From positions 140,728,211 to 140,792,210 of the forward strand of contig CM043966.1 in assembly GCA_014529385.2 (NCBI GenBank): a DNA stretch of 64,000 bases. The letters are read 5' to 3'. Made by a program: the position numbers and the translations under genes. Position 1 is the stretch's first letter; each line of letters begins with the position of its first letter. This stretch comes from Adiantum capillus-veneris. Its lineage: Eukaryota; Streptophyta; Polypodiopsida; Polypodiales; Pteridaceae. Under the pieces are notes generated by a model. It was not told the origin of the DNA. It made no database searches and saw only the letters and a program-made list of their open reading frames with translations. Shown piece after piece: positions 31,749 through 42,361 of this stretch.

Positions 31749-33656
31749 TTATGCAAGTAAATCGGCATCTTCATTTTGTTTCCTCGGAATATGATATAGT
31801 TGCACTTCTTCAAACTGATTAAACATTATACGAATGGCATGAACTTTTTTCCTCAAGCTTTCATTCTTGCATGCCCAAATGCCTAAAATCTGTTTAACAA
31901 TGAGAAGTGCATCTCCCTTTACCATGAGACGTTTTATCCCTTGGCCAATGCATATCTTCAAACCATGAAGTAGTGTGTCGTATTCTGCTTCATTGTTGCT
32001 AGTTGAACCTAGTATATTGACCTTCTCTTTCATGACCACCTCTCCACTTGGGTTGAGCAACACTAGCCCTCCCCCTGCTTTCCCTGTGGCTCGTCGAAAA
32101 GCTCCATCAAAGAACAAGGTAAAAGCATTGGGAATACTTTTTGGTGGTGGCAATGGTAGGGTCTTTACTTGAGGCACCTTAATTTCCTTCTCATGTACCC
32201 TATAAGTGAGAATCCCTGCCAATTGTGCACGCACACTATCTTCTACCTTGAAAGAGTATTGGAACTCTTGCAACTCCATAATCCACTTTGAGATCCTAGT
32301 ACTAAGATTCATTTGAGATGACACCCAAGGGAACAAATTTTCTGCAGTGAGAATTACAAAAGGTTTTGGTAGCAGGTAGGATCTAAACTTTCTCACCGCA
32401 AACATGAGAGAAAGCATCATGAGTTCTGCTTCTGTGTAGTCTCTCTCCAAAGCATTCATGACCCTACTAGCAAAGTAGATGGGTCGCATCCTTGTACTGT
32501 GGGGATCTTGTTGTAGCAACACAACACCAATTGTTTCCCTTCCAACACTAGAGCTAACAAAGAATGTGTACTCCCAACAAGGAGGCATGAGTGTTGGTAG
32601 CTCTGACAAAATGACTTTAATGTTACAAAAATACTCTTCAAGCTCATCAGACCATGCAAATTCTACTTGTTGTGTCAACTTTTGCAAAGGATGAAGCAAC
32701 TGCGAGGCTAAGTGAACGAATCGTGACATATACTTCACCTTCTGAATGAAAGAGATGACCTCCTTAAGACTCTTCAGTGATGGGAGCTCAATAAGAGCCT
32801 TTGCCTTTGAAGGATCCACCTCAATGCCTTTATAGGAAACCTTGTGACCGAGCAAGATCACTTTATCCTCACATATGTGGCACTTGTCGGGGTTGAGTTG
32901 ACCTCCCATGTCGTAGAGCTTCTTTAAACCTTCTTCTACCCTTTGTAGATGCAATGATTTTGAGCTATAAATGCAGAAATCATCAATGAACACCCTAATT
33001 GACTTTCCAAAGAATGCTTGAAACACCATGTTCATGAAACGTTGGAATGTTGCAGGAGCATTTGTCAGACCAAATGGCATGACTCTAAAAGCATAACAAC
33101 CCCAAGGAGTGATAAAGGTTGTTTTCAATTGATCTTCCAATGCGATACCTATTTGAAAGTAGCCTGAGTAGCCATCACACACAGTGTACTTCTCATGACT
33201 AGCTACCTCATTTAGTATCTCATCCTGAAATGGGAGGGGAAAGTGATCTCTTTTTGTAGCCTCATTGAGTGGACGGTAATCCACACACACCCTCCACTTT
33301 CTGTTTTTCTTAGGAGTGACAACAACGGGAGAGACCCACTCTGAATTCTCCACTGGATAAATGAAACCTGCTGCTAGAAGCTTTCTTACCTCCTTGAGTA
33401 AAGCCTGCTCCTTGATGACTCCTAGCCTTCGTAGCTTCTGAGCCTTAGGTGTGGCCTCTGGCTTCAACTCAATTTTGTGTTGAACAGCATCTACTCCACG
33501 TACATCGGTGTAGTCTTTAGCAAAAAGCCTAGGAAATTTCCTTAGCACACATTTGAACTCCTCTCTTTCATCCTTTGTAAGTGTTGTAGATAGCATACCT
33601 TCTAGCATTCTTTCATCTTCCACTTTTTGGTTCTCTTGGGAACCTACCTCCTCCAA
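31749..33656 (-). CDS. element B reverse transcriptase, RNase H and archaeal-type RNase H
   Basis: An open frame of about 635 codons. RT shows VCVDYRPLNEATKRDHFPLP, GYSGYFQIGIALEDQLKTTF, MPFGLTNAPATFQRFMN and the catalytic VFIDDFCIYS, then LNPDKCHICEDKVILLGH. The first RNase H has lost its acids (FFVSSSVGRETIGVVLL; TAE in place of TDH). The second, archaeal-type RNase H is intact: LFFDGAFRRATGKAGGG, NNEAEYDTLLHGL, MVKGDALLIVKQ and HIPRKQNEDADLLA. This arrangement is known from Tat-lineage gypsy elements. The frame ends at TAA 31749; upstream it is one base out of register with gag-protease. The listed start is only the left edge of the open frame. Confidence 0.92.
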   Translation of the reverse strand: MEEVGSQENQKVEDERMLEGMLSTTLTKDEREEFKCVLRKFPRLFAKDYTDVRGVDAVQHKIELKPEATPKAQKLRRLGVIKEQALLKEVRKLLAAGFIYPVENSEWVSPVVVTPKKNRKWRVCVDYRPLNEATKRDHFPLPFQDEILNEVASHEKYTVCDGYSGYFQIGIALEDQLKTTFITPWGCYAFRVMPFGLTNAPATFQRFMNMVFQAFFGKSIRVFIDDFCIYSSKSLHLQRVEEGLKKLYDMGGQLNPDKCHICEDKVILLGHKVSYKGIEVDPSKAKALIELPSLKSLKEVISFIQKVKYMSRFVHLASQLLHPLQKLTQQVEFAWSDELEEYFCNIKVILSELPTLMPPCWEYTFFVSSSVGRETIGVVLLQQDPHSTRMRPIYFASRVMNALERDYTEAELMMLSLMFAVRKFRSYLLPKPFVILTAENLFPWVSSQMNLSTRISKWIMELQEFQYSFKVEDSVRAQLAGILTYRVHEKEIKVPQVKTLPLPPPKSIPNAFTLFFDGAFRRATGKAGGGLVLLNPSGEVVMKEKVNILGSTSNNEAEYDTLLHGLKICIGQGIKRLMVKGDALLIVKQILGIWACKNESLRKKVHAIRIMFNQFEEVQLYHIPRKQNEDADLLA

Positions 33657-33669
33657 ACCTTGACAAGAG

Positions 33670-35526
33670 TCAGACTTGGTTGCTTGGCTTAAACCTTACC
33701 CCCATGACTTCGATGGAAGACTCCTCTTCAGTAATGCTGGCGCTACTTTCTTCTTCTGAAGTGCTATCAGTCCAACCTTCTTCCGTCTCACTTTGAGATG
33801 ATTCTTCATGGAGCTCCTCTTGGCGTTGCTCCTTCATGTCAAAGACAACCTTCTTATGATTTTCGTTCCTGCAAATTAGCTTTCCACTCTCCCAATCCTG
33901 CAAAGCTCGCATTTTCATTAGCCATGGTCTCCCTAGGATAAATGGGTAACCATTTCCTTTGGTAGACATGACATAGAAATCCACTGCCTTCTTAATGCCA
34001 AAGGCCTCCACAAAAACATTTTTACAAATGCCTACGCACCTAGCCTTGCTATTGTTTGCCATCTTGACCTTAATTTCAGGTGTCTCATGGATGTGCATGC
34101 CTAGTTTTTGCATGAGTCCCTCTGTCATGATGCAAATTTGTGCACCCCCATCCACTAGACCTTTCCTAACCAATCTCCCTTTTATGTAACAATCTAGCAC
34201 AGGTGTAATGTCCTCATTCATTTCAGCTTGTGCAATTTTTACAATAGGCACACTCTCTTTCACCTTTCTCCTAGTGCTAAATACCCTTGTTAAATCCCTC
34301 CTAACTTGTGGACATAATGCAAGAAATTGAGGCCATGAGATATCGGGACCCTTACCTCTCATGTCTTCAAACAGGTTGTGTGGAGCCATTCCATGTCCAA
34401 GAGGGAAGTCTTGGAGGTTGATACGACGTCGAGTCCTCTTAGCGTCCTTGGTCTCCTTTGCCTTCTTTTCTCGTCCATGGTCACTTTGTGATGTAATTCC
34501 TTCTTTCTCCTTACCTTTCCCTCGGCCACGCTTAGTGCCATTTGCTTCCATGTCAACCTCTCTTGAATTTGTCACCTCTACCACATGCACGTTTGGGTCT
34601 GGCAAAGGTGGAACTCCTTCCACTCCTTGTGGAGGTGGTCTTGCTCCATTTGGCCTTTGTATAAGCCGTGGTTGCTGACTAGTTCCATCACCTGCATTCA
34701 TCATTGAGTAATTCAAGTTAGGTCTCCCTGTCTCCCCACAGGGCCAAGGACAAGTATACATCCCATGTCCAGACTCACCGCAATTCCAACATTTCAAGAC
34801 TCTCCTAGGTCATGGGTCTCTCTCTTCAGACTTCTTTGCTTGTCCCTTTGGACCTACAGCTTGTGCAAGGTGAATTGACAAGCTGCTTAAAGATTCATTT
34901 AACTTCTCAATCACTTCCGCCGTTACCTCAGGAAGCTCCTTAGATGTTGATGCTTGTGACTTACCTTTGGGTCTAAGACCTTCTATTGGAACCTCCCCCC
35001 TTAAGCACTTGAGTTTCCTATATTTCTCAGCAGCCCTAGTTTCAGCTGCATCAAAGGTAGCAGGTGCACCCACCTCAACTTTTACCTTAAGGTCAGGAGA
35101 GAGTTCCACTATGAACCTCTCCTTCTTTAGAAATTATGCACCATCACCAGGGTTAGCAACATTTCGTATCCATAGAGCCCAAAGACGTAGGAACTCTTGC
35201 TTGTACAAGTAGTAGTCATCTAAGTCTTTTTGCTTATGAGAAACAATGTCTTGCCATAATTTCTGAGTGTTTTGGAGATCAAAGAAGTATTTCTTGAAAC
35301 GATTCAAAACTTTCGTGTAATTCCCTTTAACTTCCTTAGGCAAAGAGTCAAACCAAGTGCTAGCATCTTTCCTAAGGACCACCTCAAACATTTCTACACG
35401 TTCTTGATCAGTTACTATCCTCTTGATACGGCAAGACATCTTGAAATTCGCTAGAAATAATTCTGCATCCTCTCCAGGCTCTCCAAAGAAAAGAGGATAT
35501 CCAGACATTTGGCGTTGGCTCTCCAT
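33670..35526 (-). pseudogene. element B gag and protease (two in-frame stops)
   Basis: ATG at 35526 (MESQRQMSGYPLFFGEPGED) opens a gag of the Retrotrans_gag type (ASTWFDSLPKEVKGNYTKVL). TAA at 35134 and TGA at 34810 interrupt an otherwise single frame. A normal CCHC zinc knuckle follows (CWNCGESGHGMYTC), then a basic linker (KRGRGKGKEKEG), then the protease with LVDGGAQICIMTE and YPFILGRPWLMKM. The acidic tail (SSQSETEEGWTDSTSEEESS) ends at TGA 33670. Pol continues one base out of register. Gag coats RNA; the protease cleaves gag-pol. Confidence 0.9.
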
Positions 35527-35610
35527 TGAATTGATTTCAAAGTGACGCGTTTTTGTTTTTTCTTTCTTTAAAAGATTTACACAATAATATTTTCTAAATT
35601 GCAATATATT

Positions 35611-35829
35611 CTACAACAAAATAAAAATATTCACATCAAATGACCTATGATAATCAATAAGAGGTAGAATGACAGGGTTTGGTGATGCAAGAATTTCTCC
35701 TACTCTTTGGGCACCAAACATGAATACCATACGTTGTTGAAAATGGATTTTTCTACTAATTGCAATGTTTACTCTAATGTGTAGAGTGAAATGAAAGGGA
35801 AAAACCTGTATTCCTGGGCCATTATCCAT
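35611..35829 (-). CDS. element B leader ORF 2, 72 aa, unknown
   Basis: A short ORF between the primer site and gag, ATG to TAG. It matches leader ORF 1 (35851-36063) over about 55 residues: shared positions include FQ, NP, ILPLI.Y and DV.IF, and both end at the same place. The DNA is more diverged than the protein and several differences are silent (for example CCTCTTATT against CCTCTCATT), which suggests selection on the protein at some time. I do not recognise the family. It starts 21 bases after the end of ORF 1 and ends 84 bases before the gag ATG. Confidence 0.45.
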   Translation of the reverse strand: MDNGPGIQVFPFHFTLHIRVNIAISRKIHFQQRMVFMFGAQRVGEILASPNPVILPLIDYHRSFDVNIFILL

Positions 35830-35850
35830 GGTCTATGCATGACCTAATTC

Positions 35851-36063
35851 TTAAAACAAAACAAAAATATAGACGTCCAAACTAAGGTCGTACCTAATGA
35901 GAGGCAAAATAAAAGGATTTACTGATGCATTTATCTCTACCAACCTAAGAGGACCTAAAATTCTACAAATTACTCGCTGAAATTGCAACTTAGTACTAAC
36001 AATTCTGTGTACCTTTTGCCTTGCAATGGGAATGAAGGGATCATACAAATTCTCGTGATTCAT
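35851..36063 (-). CDS. element B leader ORF 1, 70 aa, unknown
   Basis: The first ORF of element B, 57 bases after the primer site, ATG to TAA. It contains the block KLQFQRVICRILGPLRLVEI and ends NPFILPLIRYDLSLDVYIF. It is the upstream member of a tandem pair with 35611-35829. No signal peptide, zinc motif or membrane segment is evident, though the C-terminus is hydrophobic. It could be a leftover of a duplicated non-coding leader in which both frames stayed open by chance; conserved end points and silent changes argue mildly against that. Elements A and C have no such ORFs. Confidence 0.45.
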   Translation of the reverse strand: MNHENLYDPFIPIARQKVHRIVSTKLQFQRVICRILGPLRLVEINASVNPFILPLIRYDLSLDVYIFVLF

Positions 36064-36120
36064 GCAAGCTACTTGATTATGCTAAAGGTTGAGCCTTCAC
36101 AAAACATACACAAGCCTGTC

Positions 36121-36136
36121 CTCAGTGCGGGCACCA
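36121..36136 (-). other. element B primer binding site (TGGTGCC type)
   Basis: The minus strand reads TGGTGCCCGCACTGAG, four bases inside the 5' LTR end. It shares TGGTGCC with the primer sites of A and C. The primer tRNA is not identified. Confidence 0.75.
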
Positions 36137-36140
36137 AAAT

Positions 36141-38731
36141 TGAGGCAGTCCGGGGCAGGCAACAAGAAGAGCAACCTCTAGACACCCTTCAAGGCTCCCG
36201 TGCTGCTCAATGGGGCTGGGGCAAAACACAACACAAACCAAAACAACAAACCCACAGCCAAATTCCAACTACACAAGGGGCACCACCTAGTTTAAGAGCG
36301 AACTAGGACGCAAAAGAGGAGAATCGTTAGAGCAACCCACAAACAAGCAAGGAATTTACACTAACCCTAACACCAATGGAACACTCTCACACACTAAAAC
36401 ACGACAGAGAGAGAGAAAGCGAGATGGTGTACAACTTAGCTTCAACTTTATATTTTGCACAAAAAGGAACTTAGAGCTTGCGGAATCAAGTGACAAGATT
36501 TGGTTATAGCATCACTAGCACATTGTCTTAGGGTTATGGGAGCCCTCTCACCATCCACCCTCTTACAATGGTAGCCAAACAATATCCAATGAATCACAAG
36601 CAACAAAACAACAACCTTCAATGAAACAAGTCACCTTATGAAGCTGAATGAGTTTCCCAAGCCAAATTGGAGGAGAAGCGTGAGCCTTTGGACATGAATT
36701 GCACCCAAAACTACCAATTCATTGATGTTGGGGTAGATACAACAATGGTAGGAAGAATATCTTCTACTCGCACTCACTCAAACTAGCTCAACCTTTTCTA
36801 TGCACCAAGGTGATGGTGTATAGAAAGCTTACTCACTCTTTACAACCAAGATAGAAGTGGCGTGTGGTACGCTCAATCTAGTGTGCAATGGTATAGTGAT
36901 GTCTTTTACAAGGAGGAATGGGTTCTATTTATAGGTTTTAGAATCTTTGATTAGGATTAAGCTTAATCAATTTTATTAGGAAAGATCAAGGATTATGAAT
37001 TTTTATGAATTTCAAATGAGAATGGTATCTCTCTTTTCTCTTGAGTCACATGGATGTGGGCTCAAGTAAGAGAATTATTGATGTGGTGAAAGGAGAGAAA
37101 CTTCCATGGGAGTGAGTGAATTTGGTTTACTTGTGCGGTTGCCTACTCCATATGTTGATAGTGTGGGTGCATTTTTACAAGAGAAGTTAGTTGTTCGTGG
37201 TAATAATCACTAGAATTGTTAGTGATACATTTACAATGGGTAGGATGAGTTGATTTGATGAAGGAAGAGGGGTGAATTAAAAGAGAATCATTGAGATGGT
37301 GAAGCTTTGAAGAAGCTTGAACTCACCCTTGTGTAGATTGTGGAAAAAATGACCGCTGGTCTTCTTCTTCGCTTCTTTATGCCGCCGCCACGGTTGACCA
37401 CCACGATGAAAAGAGGATTTGTTGATGAAAAATCCTCAATTTGAAGAAGTTATCATGGTTAAGATGCTGAATTTTAGATATTTTTAGGAGAGGTTAATGA
37501 AATTGTAACATAGAAGCAATAGAGAGAGACATGGAAAGGGTGTATGTATGTAGAGGTTCATAAAAGAACTATAGGGATGAGAGAGAAGGGTAATGGTGAA
37601 GAGGGTGAGATAAGCCATGGAAATTGCAGGTTTGAGTGAGGGAAGGAGAGGGAGCGATGTGTAAGAGTGAGTAAGTGTGTGGAAGGGTGAGAGAAGACTA
37701 AGGGCTACTTATGAGAAAAGTGCGCAGACTGGGGTCCACTCAGAAAATCATACCTCACCGCTGGTAGCTCTAACAATCATGAAAAAATTTGAGGTGATTA
37801 TTCAGAGCGTGGGCTACATTTTCTCTTTTGACCACTGCTCCAAATTCGGAGTGGAGATAGGTGCCAAAATTCTCACCAAAAAGCCTGTTTTTATGCCTGC
37901 AAAAGTCTTTTAGTGGCCCCCTCCTTTGTTGAATTTGTACAATGCATCCAAGAGTGAGCCCCTCCTTTGTCATATTATAATACAAAGCATCCAATTTGCC
38001 CTTGACCCATGCATGGAGGAGGATTATTGGTGAATAAAGAAATATATACATGGTGGGACTAGTGTATGGACTATTCATGGACTTTAGCTCAATGAGCACA
38101 TGGTGTTAGAATAATGAGTAAAGATAATAATAAAAATATGGAGGAGTTATGGATATGGAAAGATATTGGAATCATATGATATGGTCCCTCCTTGAATTAT
38201 TTTGGGTGAAAGAGGAAAAGGTATGCAAGTAAATAATATAATAAACGGAACCAATGAGTAGAAATCAATTTTTTGTTTTCACGAGGGTGAGGGTGAAAAT
38301 GTGGGAGTGATTTGTATAAAGGAAAAATATGAGGTTAGAGTATGTACATATTGGCAAAAAATATAATTATGGTGTAAGAGGATGAAAGAAGGTGTACATA
38401 GGTTTAATAAAACACACACCTAAGTAGAAATATTTAAATAAAATACCAAAATAATTATAAAAAATCCCTATATTTAGGCCATATATACAATGAAATATTT
38501 ACACACAAAGAAGCCATAATATACTTTTATTTTTTTATTTTTTTATTTTTTTGGCTCAACTAGCACAGTGACTAGCTAGCTGAGGGTTTTTAAGAAGATA
38601 TGGGAAAAGCCCCCTAACTCATACACGCCTATGTACAGTGAAATGGTAGGGATAGCCATAGCGTTTGGGTGAATTTGTTAGGGTGGAGTAACTTACTATG
38701 GAAATTATGGAGAGCCGAAAAACGGCTATCA
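36141..38731 (-). mobile_element. element B 5' LTR (2591 bp)
   Basis: Matches 27618-30217 along its whole length with scattered substitutions and small indels (for example the GA run at 36405 and an extra GTTGACCAC near 37393). On the minus strand it begins TGATAGCCG and ends CCTCA next to the primer spacer. Confidence 0.9.
36926..36935 (-). promoter_or_regulatory. TATA box of element B 5' LTR
   Basis: The minus strand reads CCTATAAATAGAACCC, a good TATA context conserved in the other LTR (28421-28430). Transcription would begin roughly 30 bases downstream, near 36895. Confidence 0.6.
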
Positions 38732-38849
38732 CTAAGAGGAAAGAGGATTTTGAAGCTGAATCCCAGTGGATTGGGGTGTTGTGTTTACCCTGAGCTATAG
38801 AAAGGCAAATTGTTTGTGCTCTAGGTGTGTACTCCCTTCCTCCTATCCA
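38732..38849 (+). mobile_element. element A 3' LTR, right remnant
   Basis: After the CTAA duplication it matches the last part of the A 5' LTR (GAGGAAAGAGGATTTTGAAG…CTGAGCT). It ends CTATCCA at 38849, followed by ACAT (38850-38853), the target duplication of A also found at 18699-18702. Confidence 0.88.
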
Positions 38850-38853
38850 ACAT

Positions 38854-39282
38854 TGTATGCACGGTTTATCATCACTCTTTAGGTATTTTATATTGATATA
38901 TTTTTGGATCCATTCCCTTAAGATCTTTGTATGAACAAGCAAACGCATCTCTATATTGCTTGAGAGTAGTTATCATAAGTTGCTCTTCCTCTTCGGTGAG
39001 ATCTGTGCACATGCAAGATGATTTCGATCCTTCCCCTAGTTTGGCTAGATCAATTCTCTTTGCATTATTCGGCCCATAATATGATGTTCTTTGTTCTTTA
39101 TGTTCCCTCATCGGTTTCTCAATCACAATACGTCGCTCCTGAATAGTGTAGTTTTTGTAGTGAGAGGGTGCATCAAACTTTTTTGTGTTGACATCCTCTT
39201 CACTTTCCATCTTATTTGTCGAAACCTCTTCTAGCGTATGTTTTAGCTTTTGATATGCACTTCTGCGTTTAGTTTTGGACAT
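38854..39282 (-). pseudogene. region I: start of gypsy pol (pre-RT linker and RT N-terminus)
   Basis: The minus frame runs through a charged linker (ERRIVIEKPMREHKEQR) into the block that precedes gypsy reverse transcriptase: TDLTEEEEQLMITTLKQYRDAFACSYKDLKGMDPKIYQYKIP. It is broken by stops and by element A at 38850; 18560-18702 appears to be the continuation. No protease motif (D-S/T-G, LGRPW) is visible between this and the gag-like region. It may be the same type of element as 1-4036, but the two do not overlap and cannot be compared. Confidence 0.65.
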
Positions 39283-40130
39283 CTTTGTTGATGCTTTAGC
39301 TTTGATCTTGGTTTTATTTTTTCTTTATTTCTTTAAATTTGCTCATCCTTGCATTTTCATACAATGTGCGTATATCCCCAAGATAGATCTCATGATCCAT
39401 GTTTATCTCCAAAATTGGTGTGGATTGCAATGTGACACTTTTTTCTTTTGTGTTTTTTATTGTCTCCCATAACGATTGTGACCATGTCTTGTCCACTTCA
39501 AGAATTGGACTTGGTCTCATCTGCCATGTTCGCAAAAGCCCTTGTATCCAATGGTTCTTCTTTTTTCATTGTGGTTTTTTGTTCGTGTTGTTTTCCTTGA
39601 GTGAACTTGAGTTCTCCTTTTCTGGCACATGCACTACTTGCTCAAGGATTTTCAATGTTTCTAATTGCATTAAGACTTGAGCCTCTCTATGAGATTTTTT
39701 CACATTTCCATTCATTTGGTTTCTATTTTAAGATGCAAATAGGTCAACAATATTTGCTCCAATGTTTGATTGCTCTTCAACCTCGCCTCATAGACTTGAA
39801 ACATAGCATCTAAATGCTCGTTCACCTTTTCAAACCAAGACTAATCCGCCTCATATAGTCTTTGACTCTTTTGCTCCCTTGTTGTTTTCTTTATTCACTT
39901 GTTCACACCTAAGCTATTCCCTTGTTTGCTTTAGTTCCGTCTCTAAAGCCGCCTTTTCCCTCAGCCTCTTTTCTCTCCATGATTTCTGTTGAGTTCTCAC
40001 TAACCCACTTTCAAACTCGGTTTGTTCTGGAAGTTTCAACTCATTCACCCCACTAGCTTGTTTTGGCTGCTTCTTGAGCTTGAGCTCTTGTTAGCACTTT
40101 GACAGGAACTACTAGATACAAATCTTCTCT
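39283..40130 (-). pseudogene. region I: coiled-coil-like linker between gag and pol
   Basis: The minus strand around 39840-40080 reads as a Lys/Glu/Gln-rich, probably helical segment with stops (for example RTQQKSWREKRLREKAALETELKQ in one frame, given only in part). Frame 39314-39535 includes TPILEINMDHEIYLGDIRTL. No zinc knuckle or protease active-site motif is visible. Function not recognised. Confidence 0.35.
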
Positions 40131-40661
40131 ATTGACTTGTTTGAATGTGGTGCATGACTTCAAGTGCAAGTTCTTTTTGAGAGTTTTGTTTCTCAAGCCC
40201 TCTATAAAGAGAACCGGCAATCAATTGTCTTGCGGTAACTCTCGGACTGGATATCTCTCAATGTACTATTTGAAGCAAATCAAAGCTTCCTTCACCTTTT
40301 TTTTCTCCTTTTGCTTAAAAACATAAATTTGGAAAATCATGTTGTGCTTGATTCCTCTCTTAGAGAACTCCTCGAAAAACTCTTGCAAGTGTTGATCAAT
40401 GTTTAGGAAATATCTACTATTCAGTGGATGGAGCCAAGTCAATGCTATTCCTTCCAATGTCAAACCAAATCCTTTGTACTGCGTATGGAAATATGCAACT
40501 TGTTTCTCTCTTAATACTTGCTTAAATATGAAAACATGCGTGTATGGATATCCTGATCCGCTATACATTTTGGGCACACACTTCCCCACTTGGAAGGCTG
40601 CATTCTTTTCATTTTTGCTACCATTCTCATTATTCTAGGCTCTGCTATTATAAAATCTCTT
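40131..40661 (-). pseudogene. region I: gag core domain (broken)
   Basis: The minus frame 40266-40589 has a recognisable Ty3/gypsy gag pattern: HTQYKGFGLTLEGIALTWLHPL, then IDQHLQEFFEEFSKRGIKHN and FKQKEKKKVKEALICF, matching the F..xLxGxAxxWxxxL and L...F.xxF blocks of Retrotrans_gag. Stops and a shift follow toward 40130. It lies upstream of the RT start on the same strand, as expected. Confidence 0.65.
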
Positions 40662-41639
40662 GCCTTATATCCTCTCATAGGGGCTCTTGATGGAGTTTGT
40701 TCATTACGCTCTCCTCAGGTCTCATGTCTCTACCCTGAGTTCTAGTATTAGGCACCCTTGCGCTGAAAATTGTGTCTAGAATATCACTACCTTGATGCAT
40801 GGTTATAGATACCCTTGAACTCAAGGATCTTATCGGTCTAGGTTCTGAAAAATGTAGTCGACTAAAAGAATCTTGGTCTCTTGCTCTCGACGGACTTACT
40901 TTTGAGACAGTTGATCTATGCATGCTAGGGGTGTCATATTACTAGTGGAGTGGTCCTTTGAAGTATGTATATCCCTCAAGCTCCTTACAATCCATTGTAG
41001 GGTACTTTCGACCATTCTTGTCAAGCATGATCACTTCAGTATCTCTCTCCACTTCGTGTGTGAACACATATAAGCATTTTACTCCATTAACTCTCTCACA
41101 TTGGGTTCATCATAAATGTAATAGAGAATTTTTTCTCCATTATTGTACTTGTATAAACCCACATGCATGTTTACATTGTTCACTCGAGTAGCCACATTCA
41201 CTTGCCTAAGCTTTACATTACGAATGTCCAACTTTGATATCTTTTCCTCAACATCAACCTTTTCCTTCGTGCCTATCAATCCCCACTTTTCCACAATAAA
41301 GGGATTGTGCACAACTAATTACACGTTTCCATCCTCATCAAAATATCAATTTCCACTATAATCTATGGGCACTATGAGCTTGAGCTCACTAGGTCTCTCT
41401 TTTATTTTTTTGTAGTAATGATCCATACCTTCTTTGTAGAATTTGGCACCCTTTTTATTTTCAAATTGGTATTGCAGGTTCAAAAGTTTCATATTTGGTG
41501 TTGTTTGTGATGGTCTCGCTCCCATTTTGGTTTCCTCCTTAAAACTCGCCCTTTTGGATCCCTCGTCCATATAGGTGTAAGGTCTCTTTGATGAAGTATC
41601 AAAAAGGTTTTCCTCCAAAATTGACTCTAAGGTTGGCAA
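40662..41639 (-). pseudogene. region I: N-terminal ORF upstream of gag core, unknown
   Basis: Three broken minus frames (41346-41639, 41079-41312, 40675-40923) appear to be one collinear reading. The first starts MPTLESILEENLFDTSSKRP; the second contains FIVEKWGLIGTKEKVDVEEK and HVGLYKYNNGEKILYYIYDE, a folded-looking segment; the third is Ser/Arg-rich. I do not recognise the domain. It may be an N-terminal extension of gag. Confidence 0.4.
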
Positions 41640-41885
41640 TGTTTCTTAGTTGACACTTCCTACTATTGAAATATGAGTTGACTGGTCTCTAACACCAGAA
41701 TTTCTATTTTAATATAACTTGACTGATTGCAAATATATGAACAAAATTACGCTTGCAGAATATTGAGTTGTTGCCTCTTATGGTGCATCCAATCTCTCAA
41801 TCAATAGCAATTTGAACTACAAACTTTGGTTTCCACAACTTGTACAAAATGTACTTGGTGGTTATAAGTCTAGAGCAGCTTTGTT
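41640..41885 (-). other. region I leader remnant
   Basis: Non-coding, between the first region I ORF and the inverted copia-1 LTR. The five bases next to the LTR are TTGTT, the reverse complement of the AACAA preceding the other copia-1 LTR. Confidence 0.4.
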
Positions 41886-42361
41886 TGCTACAAACGGAAA
41901 CATGGTTGCCCTGCAAAATACCCAAGATAACACAATATCTATCATAAACTGACAAATCTGCATACCTAGAAATTCCCATAGCACATAAACCGCGATGTAT
42001 ACAAACAGAGAGAGATTGGGAGCAAGACAGAGCAAAAGAGAATACGTGTAGGCGCACCTCCTACAGTGGAGTGCTACGCCAATAGACGAGAGAGAAGAGG
42101 GGAGAGGAGAGAAGAATACACAGACACTGGGTGTAATCTCCCCCCATGCAAGAGTGAGCATTTCCCTCTTGCACATAATTATTTATAGATTTCTTGAATG
42201 CCCAAAAATGAGTACAAACTGGCCGACCAGACATAATTGGCCAAAGCTCATAAAGAGCACCTAAATAATCAAATGTAATATCCTTCTGCATAATCCATTA
42301 TCTGCTTATTCTTTTGCCACCTGTCAATTGCAATAGATAATAAAATATCAATTCTATAACA
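41886..42361 (-). mobile_element. copia-1 LTR, inverted copy (476 bp)
   Basis: On the minus strand it runs from TGTTATAGAATTGATATT to GTTTGTAGCA, the same length and ends as 12699-13174 and about nine-tenths identical by eye. No primer site follows it, so in its own orientation it is a 3' LTR or a solo LTR. The purine-rich GGAGAGGTA just upstream of its start fits a polypurine tract, favouring a 3' LTR. Confidence 0.88.

Larger units (their letters stand above)
27618..38731 (-). mobile_element. element B: full-length Tat-like gypsy element (11.1 kb)
   Basis: A complete element: LTRs at 27618-30217 and 36141-38731, primer site, two leader ORFs, gag-protease, RT, two RNase H domains, integrase and polypurine tract, all on the minus strand. 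It interrupts the 3' LTR of element A. The sequence CTAA flanks both sides (27614-27617 and 38732-38735), a 4-bp target duplication; removing B and one CTAA restores similarity to the intact 5' LTR of A. Its LTRs differ by a few percent by eye, so it is fairly young. It carries only a few stop codons and one frameshift. Confidence 0.92.
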
